A DNA stretch of 64,000 bases from Solibacillus sp. FSL K6-1523 (GCF_038005225.1 NZ_JBBOSU010000001.1:3708001-3772000), one strand, 5' to 3'; counted from the stretch's first letter, positions 8,157 to 16,881 are shown. Notes: generated by a model not told the origin, from the letters alone. Translations and numbers: made by a program.

Positions 8157-9149
8157 TTAATAAATTAATTGTAAAAATTCCTCTTTTGTTACGCCACCGA
8201 AATAGTTTGGAATATCTACCGTATTAAGCTTGTCCTCAATTGCTGCTCGGTCGTATTTTGTACTGACTAATAATTGTTCGATTTCTTTCACATCACCTAC
8301 ACCGAAAAAGTCTCCAAATACCGTGATTTCTTCAATAATTCCCTTATTTACTTCTAAGCGAATATCGATGCTACCTGATGGGAAGCGTTGTGATTTTTGG
8401 ATATTGAAGCGCGGTGATTTTCCGTAGTTCCAATCCCATTGTTGATATCGACTTTTTGAAATTTCATGAATCTCCGTCCAATCGGCTTCTGTTAATTCAT
8501 AGTATTGAATATTTTCTTCGCCACCGAAAATTGACTTTAAAATTTCCATGCGGAACTGTTCTACTGTAATTTTTTCAGGTAGGAAATCAATAATATTCGC
8601 TACTCGAGAACGAACTGATTTAATTCCTTTTGATTCAATTTTATCTTGCTTCACTTTTAACGAGTTGACTACCGCATCAATATCTAAATTAAACATTAAT
8701 GTACCATGGCTAAACATACGGCCGCGCGTAGAATATTGCGCATTGCCAGAAACCTTTTTACCCTCTGCTAAAATATCGTTACGACCCGATAGTTCTGAAT
8801 TCACGCCTAATTTCGCAAGTGCATCTACTACCGGCTGCGTAAATTTTTTGTAGTTATTAAAGCTGTCCCCATCATCTTTTGTTAAAAAGCTGAAATTTAA
8901 ATTGTTCAAATCATGGTACACAGCGCCACCACCTGATAGACGGCGAACGACAATGATGTCATTGTCTTCAACGTAATCTGTATTAATCTCTTCAATCGTA
9001 TTTTGATTTTTTCCGATAATGATCGATGGTTGATTAATATAGAACAGTAAGTAATCATCTTTTTCAATGTCCATATTTTTTAATACATACTCTTCAATTG
9101 CTAAGTTAATTCGTGGATCTGTAATACCTTTGTTATCAATAAAATACAT
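8157..9149 (-). CDS. lplJ: Lipoate--protein ligase LplJ
   Basis: Attaches free lipoate to the H protein and 2-oxoacid dehydrogenase E2 subunits via lipoyl-AMP. The BPL/LPL fold is clear: the RRLSGGGAVYHD motif near residue 70, SGNAQYSTRGR and HGTLMFNLD further on, and a C-terminal accessory domain. I start at the ATG at 9149 (MYFIDNKG), nine bases after AAGGAG, giving 330 aa; the in-frame GTG at 9167 lies inside that ribosome site. In B. subtilis lplJ (yhfJ) is also beside yhfH, which is divergent here. Confidence 0.93.
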   Translation of the reverse strand: MYFIDNKGITDPRINLAIEEYVLKNMDIEKDDYLLFYINQPSIIIGKNQNTIEEINTDYVEDNDIIVVRRLSGGGAVYHDLNNLNFSFLTKDDGDSFNNYKKFTQPVVDALAKLGVNSELSGRNDILAEGKKVSGNAQYSTRGRMFSHGTLMFNLDIDAVVNSLKVKQDKIESKGIKSVRSRVANIIDFLPEKITVEQFRMEILKSIFGGEENIQYYELTEADWTEIHEISKSRYQQWDWNYGKSPRFNIQKSQRFPSGSIDIRLEVNKGIIEEITVFGDFFGVGDVKEIEQLLVSTKYDRAAIEDKLNTVDIPNYFGGVTKEEFLQLIY

Positions 9150-9204
9150 GGTTCCTCGCTCCTTCACAATTTATCCATATTTATTTTAACGCAAATTAGG
9201 CATT

Positions 9205-9233
9205 TTGTGTTGACGAAATAAAACTGTTATAAT
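9205..9233 (+). promoter_or_regulatory. Extended -10 promoter of yhfH
   Basis: TTGTGT (9205-9210), 17-bp spacer, TGTTATAAT (TATAAT at 9228-9233 with the upstream TG). It drives yhfH 57 bp downstream. The better-looking TTGACG at 9210 is too close to the -10 box to be used with it. Confidence 0.6.
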
Positions 9234-9290
9234 ACAATAAGTAATATCAACAGAAGTCATATAACAGACTTAAAAAAAGGAGGGGCCACA

Positions 9291-9416
9291 ATGTTAGAAA
9301 ACGTAGTCGAATTTTTCAAAAACTTACCAGATAAAATTTGTGTACAATGCGGTGACAAAATTGAAGAACAAAGCGAGTGCTACAGCAACAATTGTGATAA
9401 ATGCAACTCTTTATAA
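9291..9416 (+). CDS. yhfH: YhfH family protein, 41 aa
   Basis: A 41-residue protein with MLENVVEFFKNLPDKICVQC at its start and four cysteines spaced as CVQC ... C ... C-DKC, suggesting a miniature zinc ribbon. The AGGAGGGG ribosome site is excellent, the promoter has an extended -10 box, and a clear terminator follows, so it is its own transcription unit. YhfH-like peptides are conserved beside lplJ in Bacillus; their role is unknown. Metal binding is inference from the cysteines. Confidence 0.85.
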   Translation: MLENVVEFFKNLPDKICVQCGDKIEEQSECYSNNCDKCNSL

Positions 9417-9504
9417 TCATCGTTGATACACCATTAGAAAAAACAACTTGCTAACACCTTCATCTTAGATAAAGATGAACCTATAACAAATAGCTTACAT
9501 TCAT

Positions 9505-9538
9505 TCCACGGGCACGCTCAAAGCTCGTGGATTTTTTT
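9505..9538 (+). terminator. Terminator of yhfH
   Basis: CCACG (9506-9510) and CGTGG (9526-9530) form the outer stem of a hairpin followed by TTTTTTT. Confidence 0.75.
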
Positions 9539-9554
9539 GTTCCATAATCACTGA

Positions 9555-9665
9555 TTTATCCTTCTAAACCGGGTTTTATCCATCAAATTTTGGATTCTAT
9601 CCAAAACTTTTCGGATTCTATCCGTCACTTTTCACTTTCTATCGAACACTTTCGTATTTTTATCC
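9555..9665. repeat. Degenerate 21-bp-period array T1
   Basis: Six copies of the word T(T/C)TATC(C/G) begin at 9555, 9575, 9596, 9617, 9638 and 9659, so the period is 20 then 21, 21, 21, 21. The 14 bases between words vary but are A/T-rich and often contain ACTTTT. It lies between the terminators of two convergent genes and is not coding. A second array of different word but the same period is at 59863-59978. Confidence 0.8.
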
Positions 9666-9675
9666 GTCTCAACGA

Positions 9676-9710
9676 AAAAAAAGCCCTGCTGCATTTATTA
9701 GCGCAACAGG
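9676..9710 (-). terminator. Terminator of yhgE
   Basis: On the minus strand CCTGTTGC pairs with GCAGCAGG (one G-U) and is followed by GC and eight T residues. It begins 18 bp after the yhgE stop. Confidence 0.8.
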
Positions 9711-9727
9711 ACATTTCCTTTTATTGA

Positions 9728-11917
9728 TTATTTACTTTCCACATGATGTTTTGAATAACGCTTTTTATGAATTAGCGCAAAGTAGCCAAATGTAATCGCT
9801 AAGAAACTTACTAAATACGCACCTAAAACCGACCAGTTCATCATTAAGAATGAGTTATCTCCCATTGAAATAGCAGATTTAAATGCTTGAACTGTGAACG
9901 TCATCGGTAAAAACGTATTGAAAATATGAAGCTGTTCTGGCAATAGTTCAAGTGGGAATGTACCCGCGCTTGTTACTAATTGGAAGATTAAAATTAAGAT
10001 TGCAATGAAGCGACCTGGATCTCCCAACATTGATACAAGCATTTGAACTAATGCTAAAAATGTAAAGCTTGTTAAAAGTGTTGTTAATATAAATTGAGGC
10101 ATGTTTCCAACTTCTAAACCTAATCCCCATACAACAATTGCAATCGTAATGATTGATTGAATGATACCTACGACCGCTAATATAGACACTTTACTCATAA
10201 ACCAGCTCGCACCATTTTTCGGAATAATCGCTGGCTCGACTAATGGGAAAACGATTGAAATTAATAGCGCACCAACAAATAATCCTAATGAAATAAAGTA
10301 CGGAGCAAATCCTGTTCCGTAGTTCGGTACATGATTCACAGCCGTTTTTTCAACTTCCACTGGTGAACCGACCATATTATACATATCCTCTGTCGGATGA
10401 ATATCGACCTTATCACTTGCTTCTGTTAATTTTTCCGTCAATGTCGCTGTACCATCTGCTAAATCTTTTGTACCATCTGCTAAAGTTGAAGAACCTTCTG
10501 CCAACTCACCTGATTTTTCTGCTAATAACGACGTACCATCATTTAATTTATTCGAACCTGCCACAAGTGTATTTAAGCCTGATGCTAAATCATTTGCTCC
10601 TTGTGTCGCATCAACAGCACCTTTACTTAGCTGCTGTAATTTTTCTGCTAAAGTGGAATTCCCAACTGCTAAAGAATTGGCCCCTTCAAGCAGTTGTGGA
10701 GAACTATTTGTAAGCTGCTCAATACCTGCTGCAAGTTGTTTTTGACCCGCATTTAAACTTTCTGCGCCTTCGCTCAGTGCGGCAATTTTGTCATCAAGAC
10801 CATTCGTACCTGTATGAAGTTGTGTTAATCCACCACTTACTTGCGTACTGCCCGCTTGTAATTGCGCTAAAGCTGTTTGTATTGCTGCTTGATTTTCCTC
10901 TGGCAATAACGGGATAACTGCCTGTAACTGCTCGGCTAGCTGATCAATACCGCCTGTAACATTTGCAGAACCGTCCGCTAATGCTTTTATTTTATCATCT
11001 ATATTGGCAGTGCCTTGAGCTAAAGCTGCTAAATTAGAAGATAAGCTTTCTTGACCAGTAGTCAATTCATTTTGACCATTTGCTAGTTGCCCAACCCCAT
11101 TAACATATTGGTTAAGCCCTTGTTGTAAGGTATCCGCCCCCTGTGATGCAGTCGTTGCACCTTCCGCAAGTTGACTACTACCATCTGCAATTGTTGCTAC
11201 ACCCGTAGCTAAAGCGTTTGCTCCAGTTGCTGCTTTTTTTGCACCTTCAGTTAATTCAGACGAACCATCCGATAATTCAATTGTGCTTGAAGCTAATTGT
11301 TGTAAATATCCTTTTAAATCTGTTGCACCGTCGACAATTTTTTGTGCACCTTCATCCAATTCACCTGCACCATCTGCCGCTTCCGTAAAGCCATCACCTA
11401 AAGTTGTAATGGAATCAAATAACTTTTCAGCGAATGTTGCCGAAACTTGTGCATTTACTTCCGCTTTAATGCGGTCCATTGCTGTTTCCCCAATTTGAGC
11501 ACTTAAGAAGTTAAAGCCCTCGTTTGGAATGTAATCAATTGTTAACTTTTGAGGTGAATCATCTAATAATGTTGTGACATGCTGTGAAAAGTTTTCTGGA
11601 ATTTTAATTAAAATATAATATTTGCGATCTTTTAATGCTTGCTCTGCATCTTTTTGATCGACTTTTTCAAATTTAAATTCCTTACTATCCAAGAGATTTT
11701 CAACGAGTTCATCACCGACTTGTATCGATTCGCCTTCCATCGTAGCGCCTTTATCCTCGTTGACAATTGCTACAGGCAAGCTTTTTAAATTGGCATATGG
11801 ATCCCAAAACGCCCATAAAAACATCCCTGCGTAAAGCACCGGAACAAATAGTACTGCAATTGTCGCCACAAGCATTTTTCGCGTTTTTAACAACTTTAAC
11901 CATTCTGCTTTAATCAT
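9728..11917 (-). CDS. yhgE: YhgE/Pip domain membrane protein
   Basis: A 729-aa member of the YhgE/Pip family, related to ABC-2 and phage-infection-protein permeases. One N-terminal membrane helix (~15-35) is followed by a long extracytoplasmic region (~40-510) full of short repeats of the type LADGTKDLADG with a regular small/Leu/Gly pattern, predicted to form a long helical rod. Five or six membrane helices follow at ~535-720. Members are linked to envelope stress, secretion of ESX-type effectors or phage adsorption; the substrate is unknown. It has its own ribosome site (GGAGGGG) and a TGACC-N13-GGTCA operator 26 bp upstream matching one before the neighbouring TetR gene. Confidence 0.88.
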   Translation of the reverse strand: MIKAEWLKLLKTRKMLVATIAVLFVPVLYAGMFLWAFWDPYANLKSLPVAIVNEDKGATMEGESIQVGDELVENLLDSKEFKFEKVDQKDAEQALKDRKYYILIKIPENFSQHVTTLLDDSPQKLTIDYIPNEGFNFLSAQIGETAMDRIKAEVNAQVSATFAEKLFDSITTLGDGFTEAADGAGELDEGAQKIVDGATDLKGYLQQLASSTIELSDGSSELTEGAKKAATGANALATGVATIADGSSQLAEGATTASQGADTLQQGLNQYVNGVGQLANGQNELTTGQESLSSNLAALAQGTANIDDKIKALADGSANVTGGIDQLAEQLQAVIPLLPEENQAAIQTALAQLQAGSTQVSGGLTQLHTGTNGLDDKIAALSEGAESLNAGQKQLAAGIEQLTNSSPQLLEGANSLAVGNSTLAEKLQQLSKGAVDATQGANDLASGLNTLVAGSNKLNDGTSLLAEKSGELAEGSSTLADGTKDLADGTATLTEKLTEASDKVDIHPTEDMYNMVGSPVEVEKTAVNHVPNYGTGFAPYFISLGLFVGALLISIVFPLVEPAIIPKNGASWFMSKVSILAVVGIIQSIITIAIVVWGLGLEVGNMPQFILTTLLTSFTFLALVQMLVSMLGDPGRFIAILILIFQLVTSAGTFPLELLPEQLHIFNTFLPMTFTVQAFKSAISMGDNSFLMMNWSVLGAYLVSFLAITFGYFALIHKKRYSKHHVESK

Positions 11918-11942
11918 TAATTCCCCTCCATAAAATACTCAT

Positions 11943-11965
11943 TGACCGAAAACGTCATTTGGTCA
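11943..11965. promoter_or_regulatory. Operator-like 23-bp dyad upstream of yhgE
   Basis: TGACC, 13 bases, GGTCA; 7 of 11 position pairs are complementary. It has the same half-sites and length as the dyad at 12616-12638 upstream of the tetR gene, so it is probably the TetR regulator's own operator controlling yhgE. Confidence 0.65.
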
Positions 11966-12006
11966 ATCTAGCTAAAAAATAAAATCACCTCTGTAAGAAG
12001 TGATAC

Positions 12007-12579
12007 TTACTTTTTCGCTAAACCCCGAAATATTGTTTCTTTAAATAATGCTAAAATCTCTTCTTCTTTTAATGGCTCTTCATGCGTCGTTTGCCAGTCT
12101 ACGATGAATGCAAGATACGTTTTAAATAGCATATAAGAAACATGTTCTTTATTGCAATCAATTATTTCATCTCTTTCAATCCCTTTTTGAATGCGGGCAG
12201 AAATATAGGAAATAATTTCTCGCTCAATTTCTAACAGCATCTGTTTTACTGCTGGCGTTCGTAGCTCTTTTTCCTCTTCTATGAGTTTCGCAAACAATAA
12301 ATGACGCTCCCTGAATTGAAGCATAGTCATTAATGAAGTATGAGCTTTGTGTATAAAACTCGCATTGAAGTCAATCGATTTATCTGTTTCTCTCTTCATT
12401 TCATCAATTAAATTTAGTACTACTTCTTGGAAAAGGTCTTCTTTATTTGCGAAAAACGTATAAATTGTTCCCTTTCCAACGTTCGCAATTTTAGCAACTT
12501 GCTCGATTGTTGTTGCTTTATAACCAAATAACGTGAAAGATTTCGTTGCAGACTGTAAAATTTCCTGTCGTCGATCCAC
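12007..12579 (-). CDS. yhgD: TetR/AcrR family regulator (YhgD-like)
   Basis: A 190-aa repressor with an N-terminal helix-turn-helix (FTLFGYKATTIEQVAKIANV ... TIYTFFANKEDLF, residues ~15-50) and a helical ligand-binding/dimer domain. It starts at GTG after GGAGGTG. It lies directly upstream of yhgE on the same strand, 89 bp apart, as in B. subtilis, and both genes carry the same TGACC-N13-GGTCA dyad, pointing to autorepression and repression of yhgE. The inducer is unknown; membrane-active or hydrophobic compounds would be typical of the family. Confidence 0.88.
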   Translation of the reverse strand: MDRRQEILQSATKSFTLFGYKATTIEQVAKIANVGKGTIYTFFANKEDLFQEVVLNLIDEMKRETDKSIDFNASFIHKAHTSLMTMLQFRERHLLFAKLIEEEKELRTPAVKQMLLEIEREIISYISARIQKGIERDEIIDCNKEHVSYMLFKTYLAFIVDWQTTHEEPLKEEEILALFKETIFRGLAKK

Positions 12580-12615
12580 TTACCCACCTCCATAAATAAA
12601 CGATACTATCGGAAA

Positions 12616-12638
12616 TGACCATAAAACCATTTCGGTCA
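12616..12638. promoter_or_regulatory. Operator-like 23-bp dyad upstream of the tetR gene
   Basis: TGACC (12616-12620), 13 bases, GGTCA (12634-12638), 37 bp upstream of the start codon, with an extra GGTCA half-site at 12642-12646. It matches the dyad at 11943-11965 in half-site and spacing. Confidence 0.65.
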
Positions 12639-12679
12639 TCTGGTCATTATTATACACCGATATTATTGAATTGCAATGA

Positions 12680-13180
12680 TTAATGACTATCTTTTTCCTC
12701 AGAATCTGTATTTTCTTCATGTCCAGCGCCATGGTCCATTGATGCTGAGCTTTTATCTTCTAAAACTTTACTCATATCGGGTTCCCCAATGACTAATTGT
12801 TGCTTTGGCATGACATGTAATCCACGCGCTGTTGTGTGGGCAAACATATAATATACACCGTCATGATCAAATGTATAATCGACCGCATAAATCCCGTCTT
12901 CTGTTAATTTTCCGTCTAACATTTGACCGTCATCGCGCAAGCCTGATTCCCACACTTCAAACTTTACTTCCTCTGCATCATCTACCGCTTCATCGCCTTG
13001 TGTCACACGCGCCGCAAGCTGAATTGTTTCGTTTACATTTAAATGCTCAGGTGTTTGAATTTCAACTACAACTTCTACCGGCATAACGCCATTATCTAAT
13101 GTGTCGATTTCTTGCTCTTCTCCTCCACAGCCAAATAATAATACTGGAATTGCTACTAAACTATACATCCACTTTTTCAT
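12680..13180 (-). CDS. FixH/YtkA-like lipoprotein
   Basis: A 166-aa secreted lipoprotein: signal peptide with lipobox LLFGC (Cys18), then an immunoglobulin-like FixH/YtkA domain (EVVVEIQTPEHLNVNE ... GIYAVDYTFDHDGVYYMFAH, ~35-125), and an acidic, His-containing tail (SMDHGAGHEEN ... DSH). The tail and His-Met residues suggest metal contact, perhaps copper, but this is inference. It overlaps the kinase gene by four bases (ATGA) and is last in a four-gene operon with a two-component system and a beta-propeller lipoprotein. Confidence 0.8.
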   Translation of the reverse strand: MKKWMYSLVAIPVLLFGCGGEEQEIDTLDNGVMPVEVVVEIQTPEHLNVNETIQLAARVTQGDEAVDDAEEVKFEVWESGLRDDGQMLDGKLTEDGIYAVDYTFDHDGVYYMFAHTTARGLHVMPKQQLVIGEPDMSKVLEDKSSASMDHGAGHEENTDSEEKDSH

Positions 13181-14571
13181 TCTAATTCCTCCATTGTTGG
13201 GAGCGTAATGATTACGTCCGTTCCTTTTTCTAATGTGCTTTCAATTTTTAATTTACCTTGGTGCTGTTTAATAATTTGTTCGACAATGGATAGACCTAAG
13301 CCACTGCCCCCATCCGAACGACTACGCGCTTTATTGACGCGGTAAAAACGTTCTGTAATATGCGGTAAATCTTCGGCAGGTATTCCTATTCCGCTGTCCG
13401 TTACCTTAATGACAGCCTCATTATTAATTTCTTTCGAATCAATGAAAATCACTGCGTTTTCTTGAGAGTAACGGATCGCATTTTCGATAACATTTATAAA
13501 CACTTGCTTTATTTTTTCCTCATCACCCATGACAATCACTTCTTCTTCAAGGTCTGGTTCAATTTGAATATGTTTCGCAATTGCTAGATTTTGTAGCAAT
13601 GACACCGCATCCCGTATCGTTTCGGCTAAAACAAGTGGCTCGGCTTCAGCTAATTGGATTTTTTCATCTTTTCTTGCGAGCTGCATCAACTCATTTGTTA
13701 AACGTTCCATACGGGCAGATTCACGCGCAATGAGCCTGATTGCTTCATCCCGTTTCTGTTCCGTTATATAGCCATTTTGAATCGCTTCACTATAGCCCTT
13801 TACATAGCTAATCGGTGTACGTAACTCATGGGATACCGTTGCAAGAAAGGACTTTTGTGCTTCATCTTCCTGTTGTATGGAACTTGCCATCTGGTTAAAG
13901 GCAGTGGAAAGTGTGCCTATTTCATCTTTGGATGTTACATCAACTCTTGTTGCATATTCTCCCCCCGCCATACGATTCACCGCTTGTTGTAAATTTGCTA
14001 ACGGATTTAAAATTTTGCGCATTCCTTGGTACACAAAAAATGCTGCTACTAATAAAAACATCACCGCACCTGTTATAAGCAATATCACTTCATCTTTCGC
14101 CAGTTCTGAAATTTTCGCTAACGGATAGTATAAATAAATAATTCCTTCTAAACGATTTTGATCAGTAAATGGTAAAATGACTGAAATAATTTGGCGTTCA
14201 AAACGTGGCTCATACCCCATTTTTATAACCGTATTTCCTGCTATTAATTGCTGACGTTCGGTCGGTCCTACTAAAGCATCGTAGTCTACATCAAACGGGA
14301 CACATGCACTCAACTCACGTGGATTTCTCACCGCAAATATTGGAATATTTGAATACGCCGCATAATGATCAATCGCCCCAATTAGCTCGTCCGTTACTTT
14401 GCCACCTTGATACATCGTTTGCAGCTTTTCACCGACTTCTACCATCGTAATCTTTGTATCTTCAACATAAAGTTGCTCATAAAGGAAATTTGTAAATATG
14501 TACATGAATACAACGGTTGCAGTCAAAAACAAAACAATGAGCAACCAAATTTTTGAGGACAACTTTTTCAT
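13177..14571 (-). CDS. Sensor histidine kinase (HAMP, BaeS/ResE type)
   Basis: A 464-aa membrane kinase: helix at ~8-28, extracytoplasmic sensor of ~130 aa, second helix at ~160-182, HAMP (184-236), HisKA with His248 in ATVSHELRTP, and HATPase_c with the N box (NVIENAIRYS), G1 (DSGIGIP), F box (ERFYR) and G2 (GGSGLGLSI). Four-base overlaps tie it to the response regulator before it and the FixH-like lipoprotein after it. The sensed signal is unknown; the lipoprotein partners suggest an envelope or metal/redox cue. Confidence 0.9.
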   Translation of the reverse strand: MKKLSSKIWLLIVLFLTATVVFMYIFTNFLYEQLYVEDTKITMVEVGEKLQTMYQGGKVTDELIGAIDHYAAYSNIPIFAVRNPRELSACVPFDVDYDALVGPTERQQLIAGNTVIKMGYEPRFERQIISVILPFTDQNRLEGIIYLYYPLAKISELAKDEVILLITGAVMFLLVAAFFVYQGMRKILNPLANLQQAVNRMAGGEYATRVDVTSKDEIGTLSTAFNQMASSIQQEDEAQKSFLATVSHELRTPISYVKGYSEAIQNGYITEQKRDEAIRLIARESARMERLTNELMQLARKDEKIQLAEAEPLVLAETIRDAVSLLQNLAIAKHIQIEPDLEEEVIVMGDEEKIKQVFINVIENAIRYSQENAVIFIDSKEINNEAVIKVTDSGIGIPAEDLPHITERFYRVNKARSRSDGGSGLGLSIVEQIIKQHQGKLKIESTLEKGTDVIITLPTMEELE

Positions 14572-15260
14572 ATTGTTTTTTCAAAGCGGTATCCAATTCC
14601 CCACACCGTTTGAATATAGTCGCTTGCTTCCTTTGATTTTTTCCCTAGTTTAATACGCAATGTTTTTATATGCGTATCCACCGTACGAGTTCCACCTGCG
14701 TAATTCAGTTCCCATATTCGTTCCAAAAGTTGCTCTCGTGAATATACAGTATTTGGATTTTGCATAAATGAATGCAACAACTCAAATTCCTTTAAAGTAA
14801 GTGTCACTTCGCCCTCATTAATGAACACTTTCCGAGATATTTCATCCATTTTTATAACACCGCATTGTAAAAAGCTCGCTTCTACTTGCTGCATGACCAG
14901 CCCTGTTCTTCGTAATACCGCTTGAATTCTTGCAATTAATTCATTTGTCGTAAAGGGCTTGACGATGTAATCATCACCGCCAATTGTTAGCCCTTTCACT
15001 TTATCCTCATTTGCATCGCGTGCTGTTAAAAAGATGACGGGGACTTGCCCGATTGCTTGAATCGCTTCACATACTGCAAAACCATCTTCACCAGGCATCA
15101 TCACATCGAGCAATACTAAATCAATTTTCTGCTGTGTTAGGATATGATAAGCTTCCGTCCCATTCGCAGCCATTTCTATCGTAAAACCTGATTGGGATAG
15201 AACAACGTCAATGAGCTGTCTCATGTTTTCTTCATCGTCTACAATTAATATAGTTGCCAT
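14568..15260 (-). CDS. Response regulator (OmpR/PhoB family)
   Basis: A 230-aa regulator with receiver domain (DDEE at 8-11, phospho-Asp52 in LLDVMMPGEDG, KPF switch) and a winged helix DNA-binding domain ending in IQTVWGIGYRFE. It lies three bases after the upstream beta-propeller lipoprotein gene and overlaps the kinase gene by four. The operon is probably autoregulated, but I could not define a binding site with confidence. Confidence 0.92.
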   Translation of the reverse strand: MATILIVDDEENMRQLIDVVLSQSGFTIEMAANGTEAYHILTQQKIDLVLLDVMMPGEDGFAVCEAIQAIGQVPVIFLTARDANEDKVKGLTIGGDDYIVKPFTTNELIARIQAVLRRTGLVMQQVEASFLQCGVIKMDEISRKVFINEGEVTLTLKEFELLHSFMQNPNTVYSREQLLERIWELNYAGGTRTVDTHIKTLRIKLGKKSKEASDYIQTVWGIGYRFEKTI

Positions 15261-15263
15261 CTG

Positions 15264-16217
15264 CTATCCCTCCCTCACAAGCAAATGAAATGGTCCTTTT
15301 CCTGTTTGCACCTTTTTTTGTATACTTCTACTTTTTATAAAATAAATCGCATGATCATCATAGCCTGCTACAACGAGTGAATCTTTAAAATGTGCTACAG
15401 TAAATGGATTCGCACCTATTTCAAGCTGCCACATAATTGTTCCATCTCCATTCACCACATATAAAATATTTTCCCCATGACTAACAACCGCAATTTCATT
15501 ATCCTTTTGAGAGAAACCAACTGGCATTAGCGGCATCGGGATTTCCTTTAACTTCTCACCTGTTGATTGTGCATAAATATCAACGGTTTGATTGGGACTA
15601 CTGCCTTCACCATGCCCACCAATCCATAATTCATCTCGACTATTAGGAATGACCAATCCATGCGATGATTTTGGTATCTCCCACTCTTCTAAGATGTCCA
15701 TTGTTTCAGTAGAAATGACCGAAAGAATCGTGTCTTTGTAATTAATCACATATAACTTGCCATCACTCACTAACATTGACATTGGATAATTACGAAGCTT
15801 CACTGTATGCTGCAATTTCCCTTTCGTCGTGTAACTTGTAAGTTCATTTGTTTTACTATTCGTTATAAATATTTTTTCCGATTGGTCATCAAAATAAGCG
15901 TTCGTTACACCTAATCCTGTTTTGACTTTTTGCAAAGGCCTTCCCGTAGAAAGCTCATATAAATCCGCTTCTGCCAGTTGATGACCATACAATAATATAG
16001 CATCCTTACCAATTAATACGGCACCTGTATATGCTTTTTCCAAAGGCCATAAAGCAATTTCATTCGCTGATTGATCAAAAAACGTGATGGATGGCTCTAA
16101 TAAATTGACCGATGCGACGAATGATTGATGTGGATCAACGCGATCGAAACGGTCATCCGAACAACCCGTAAGTATTATGATGAATAGAAAATACAAAATG
16201 AAATGAGCTCGTTTCAT
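15264..16217 (-). CDS. YncE-like beta-propeller lipoprotein
   Basis: A secreted lipoprotein: signal peptide with lipobox ILTGC, then repeats of a YVTN/YncE-type seven-bladed propeller (for example KIFITNSKTNELTSY, KLYVINYKDTILSVIS, ELWIGGHGEG). I start at the ATG at 16217 (MKRAHF, 317 aa) because the in-frame GTG at 16232 lies within the GAGGTGG ribosome site. Such propellers bind ligands or partner proteins on the cell surface. It opens a tight operon with the two-component system and the FixH-like lipoprotein, so it may be part of the signal input. Confidence 0.82.
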   Translation of the reverse strand: MKRAHFILYFLFIIILTGCSDDRFDRVDPHQSFVASVNLLEPSITFFDQSANEIALWPLEKAYTGAVLIGKDAILLYGHQLAEADLYELSTGRPLQKVKTGLGVTNAYFDDQSEKIFITNSKTNELTSYTTKGKLQHTVKLRNYPMSMLVSDGKLYVINYKDTILSVISTETMDILEEWEIPKSSHGLVIPNSRDELWIGGHGEGSSPNQTVDIYAQSTGEKLKEIPMPLMPVGFSQKDNEIAVVSHGENILYVVNGDGTIMWQLEIGANPFTVAHFKDSLVVAGYDDHAIYFIKSRSIQKKVQTGKGPFHLLVREG

Positions 16218-16322
16218 AATGCGCCACCTCACTAATAAGCGTACTAAATAATTGTGAAATTTGCATGAAAGACATGAGATAAAATTGTGAACATATTTTT
16301 ACATACGAAATAACTTGATACA

Positions 16323-16835
16323 ATTAATTAAAGAATCCATCATTAATAATCCTTTCTAATAAGGGGGAAGTTGATTTCCATTCCGGGTCGGACGCTTTCC
16401 GCGGGCACGGCTCCAACTAACTTTTTTCGCACGTGCTGTTCCCTCAGGAGTCGCCTCCCCTTCATTCCAATCAACTTCTTCTATTCAAGTTTCTACGACT
16501 AAAACTCTTAATCAATTTTTCGAATATGATGTTAGTTTTTCGCTACTCAATATTTTTATTGAAATACAAACTCGACAAAAGAATTAGAATATTCCTTGCA
16601 CAATGGGCAAAATTTAGCAAGAATGACGCCGCCTCCCACGGCAAGCGGCAAAAAATGCAGAAAGTTTTTGAAAGGCAAAACTTTAAATAGGCTGGCCTTG
16701 CACAAAGCACAAAGATGAGTCGTACAGATTTGTGCAACAAATCAGTGCGCCTCATGTGCTTAGCCAGCCTAAACTTGAAAAACTTTATAAGAACATTTAT
16801 ATCATTAGGATAGATTCTTTGGTTATACTTATATG
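16323..16835 (+). repeat. Dispersed repeat R2 (long form)
   Basis: The second long copy, alignable with R1 over almost its entire length from ATTAATTAAAGAATC to GATTCTTTGGTTA. H1 is at 16628-16649 (GCCGC/GCGGC, loop CTCCCACGGCAA), H2 at 16690-16769. The nested GC-rich module is at 16367-16478 and its inverted ends (GAAGTTGATT / AATCAACTTC) are perfect here. Open frames in it differ from those in R1, so I treat it as non-coding. It fills the space between the YncE-like lipoprotein and hemY. Confidence 0.85.
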
Positions 16836-16838
16836 GTT

Positions 16839-16881
16839 AAAAAAAATGCTGTACTAAAAGGATTTTTCCTTTAGTACAGCA
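16839..16881 (-). terminator. Terminator of the hemEHY operon
   Basis: TGCTGTACTAAAAGGA (16847-16862) pairs with TCCTTTAGTACAGCA (16867-16881), and the minus strand then has a run of T. It begins 19 bp after the hemY stop. Confidence 0.85.

Noticed and set aside
9210-9233. TTGACG/TATAAT promoter of yhfH
   Set aside because: The spacer would be 12 bp, which sigma-A does not use; the extended -10 reading with TTGTGT fits better.
9555-9665. CRISPR array
   Set aside because: The repeated word is only about 7 bp, units are 21 bp, spacers are too short and no cas genes are present.
16433-16690. Open frame of 85 codons inside repeat R2
   Set aside because: Same reason: it is a by-product of the repeat sequence and is not conserved with R1.
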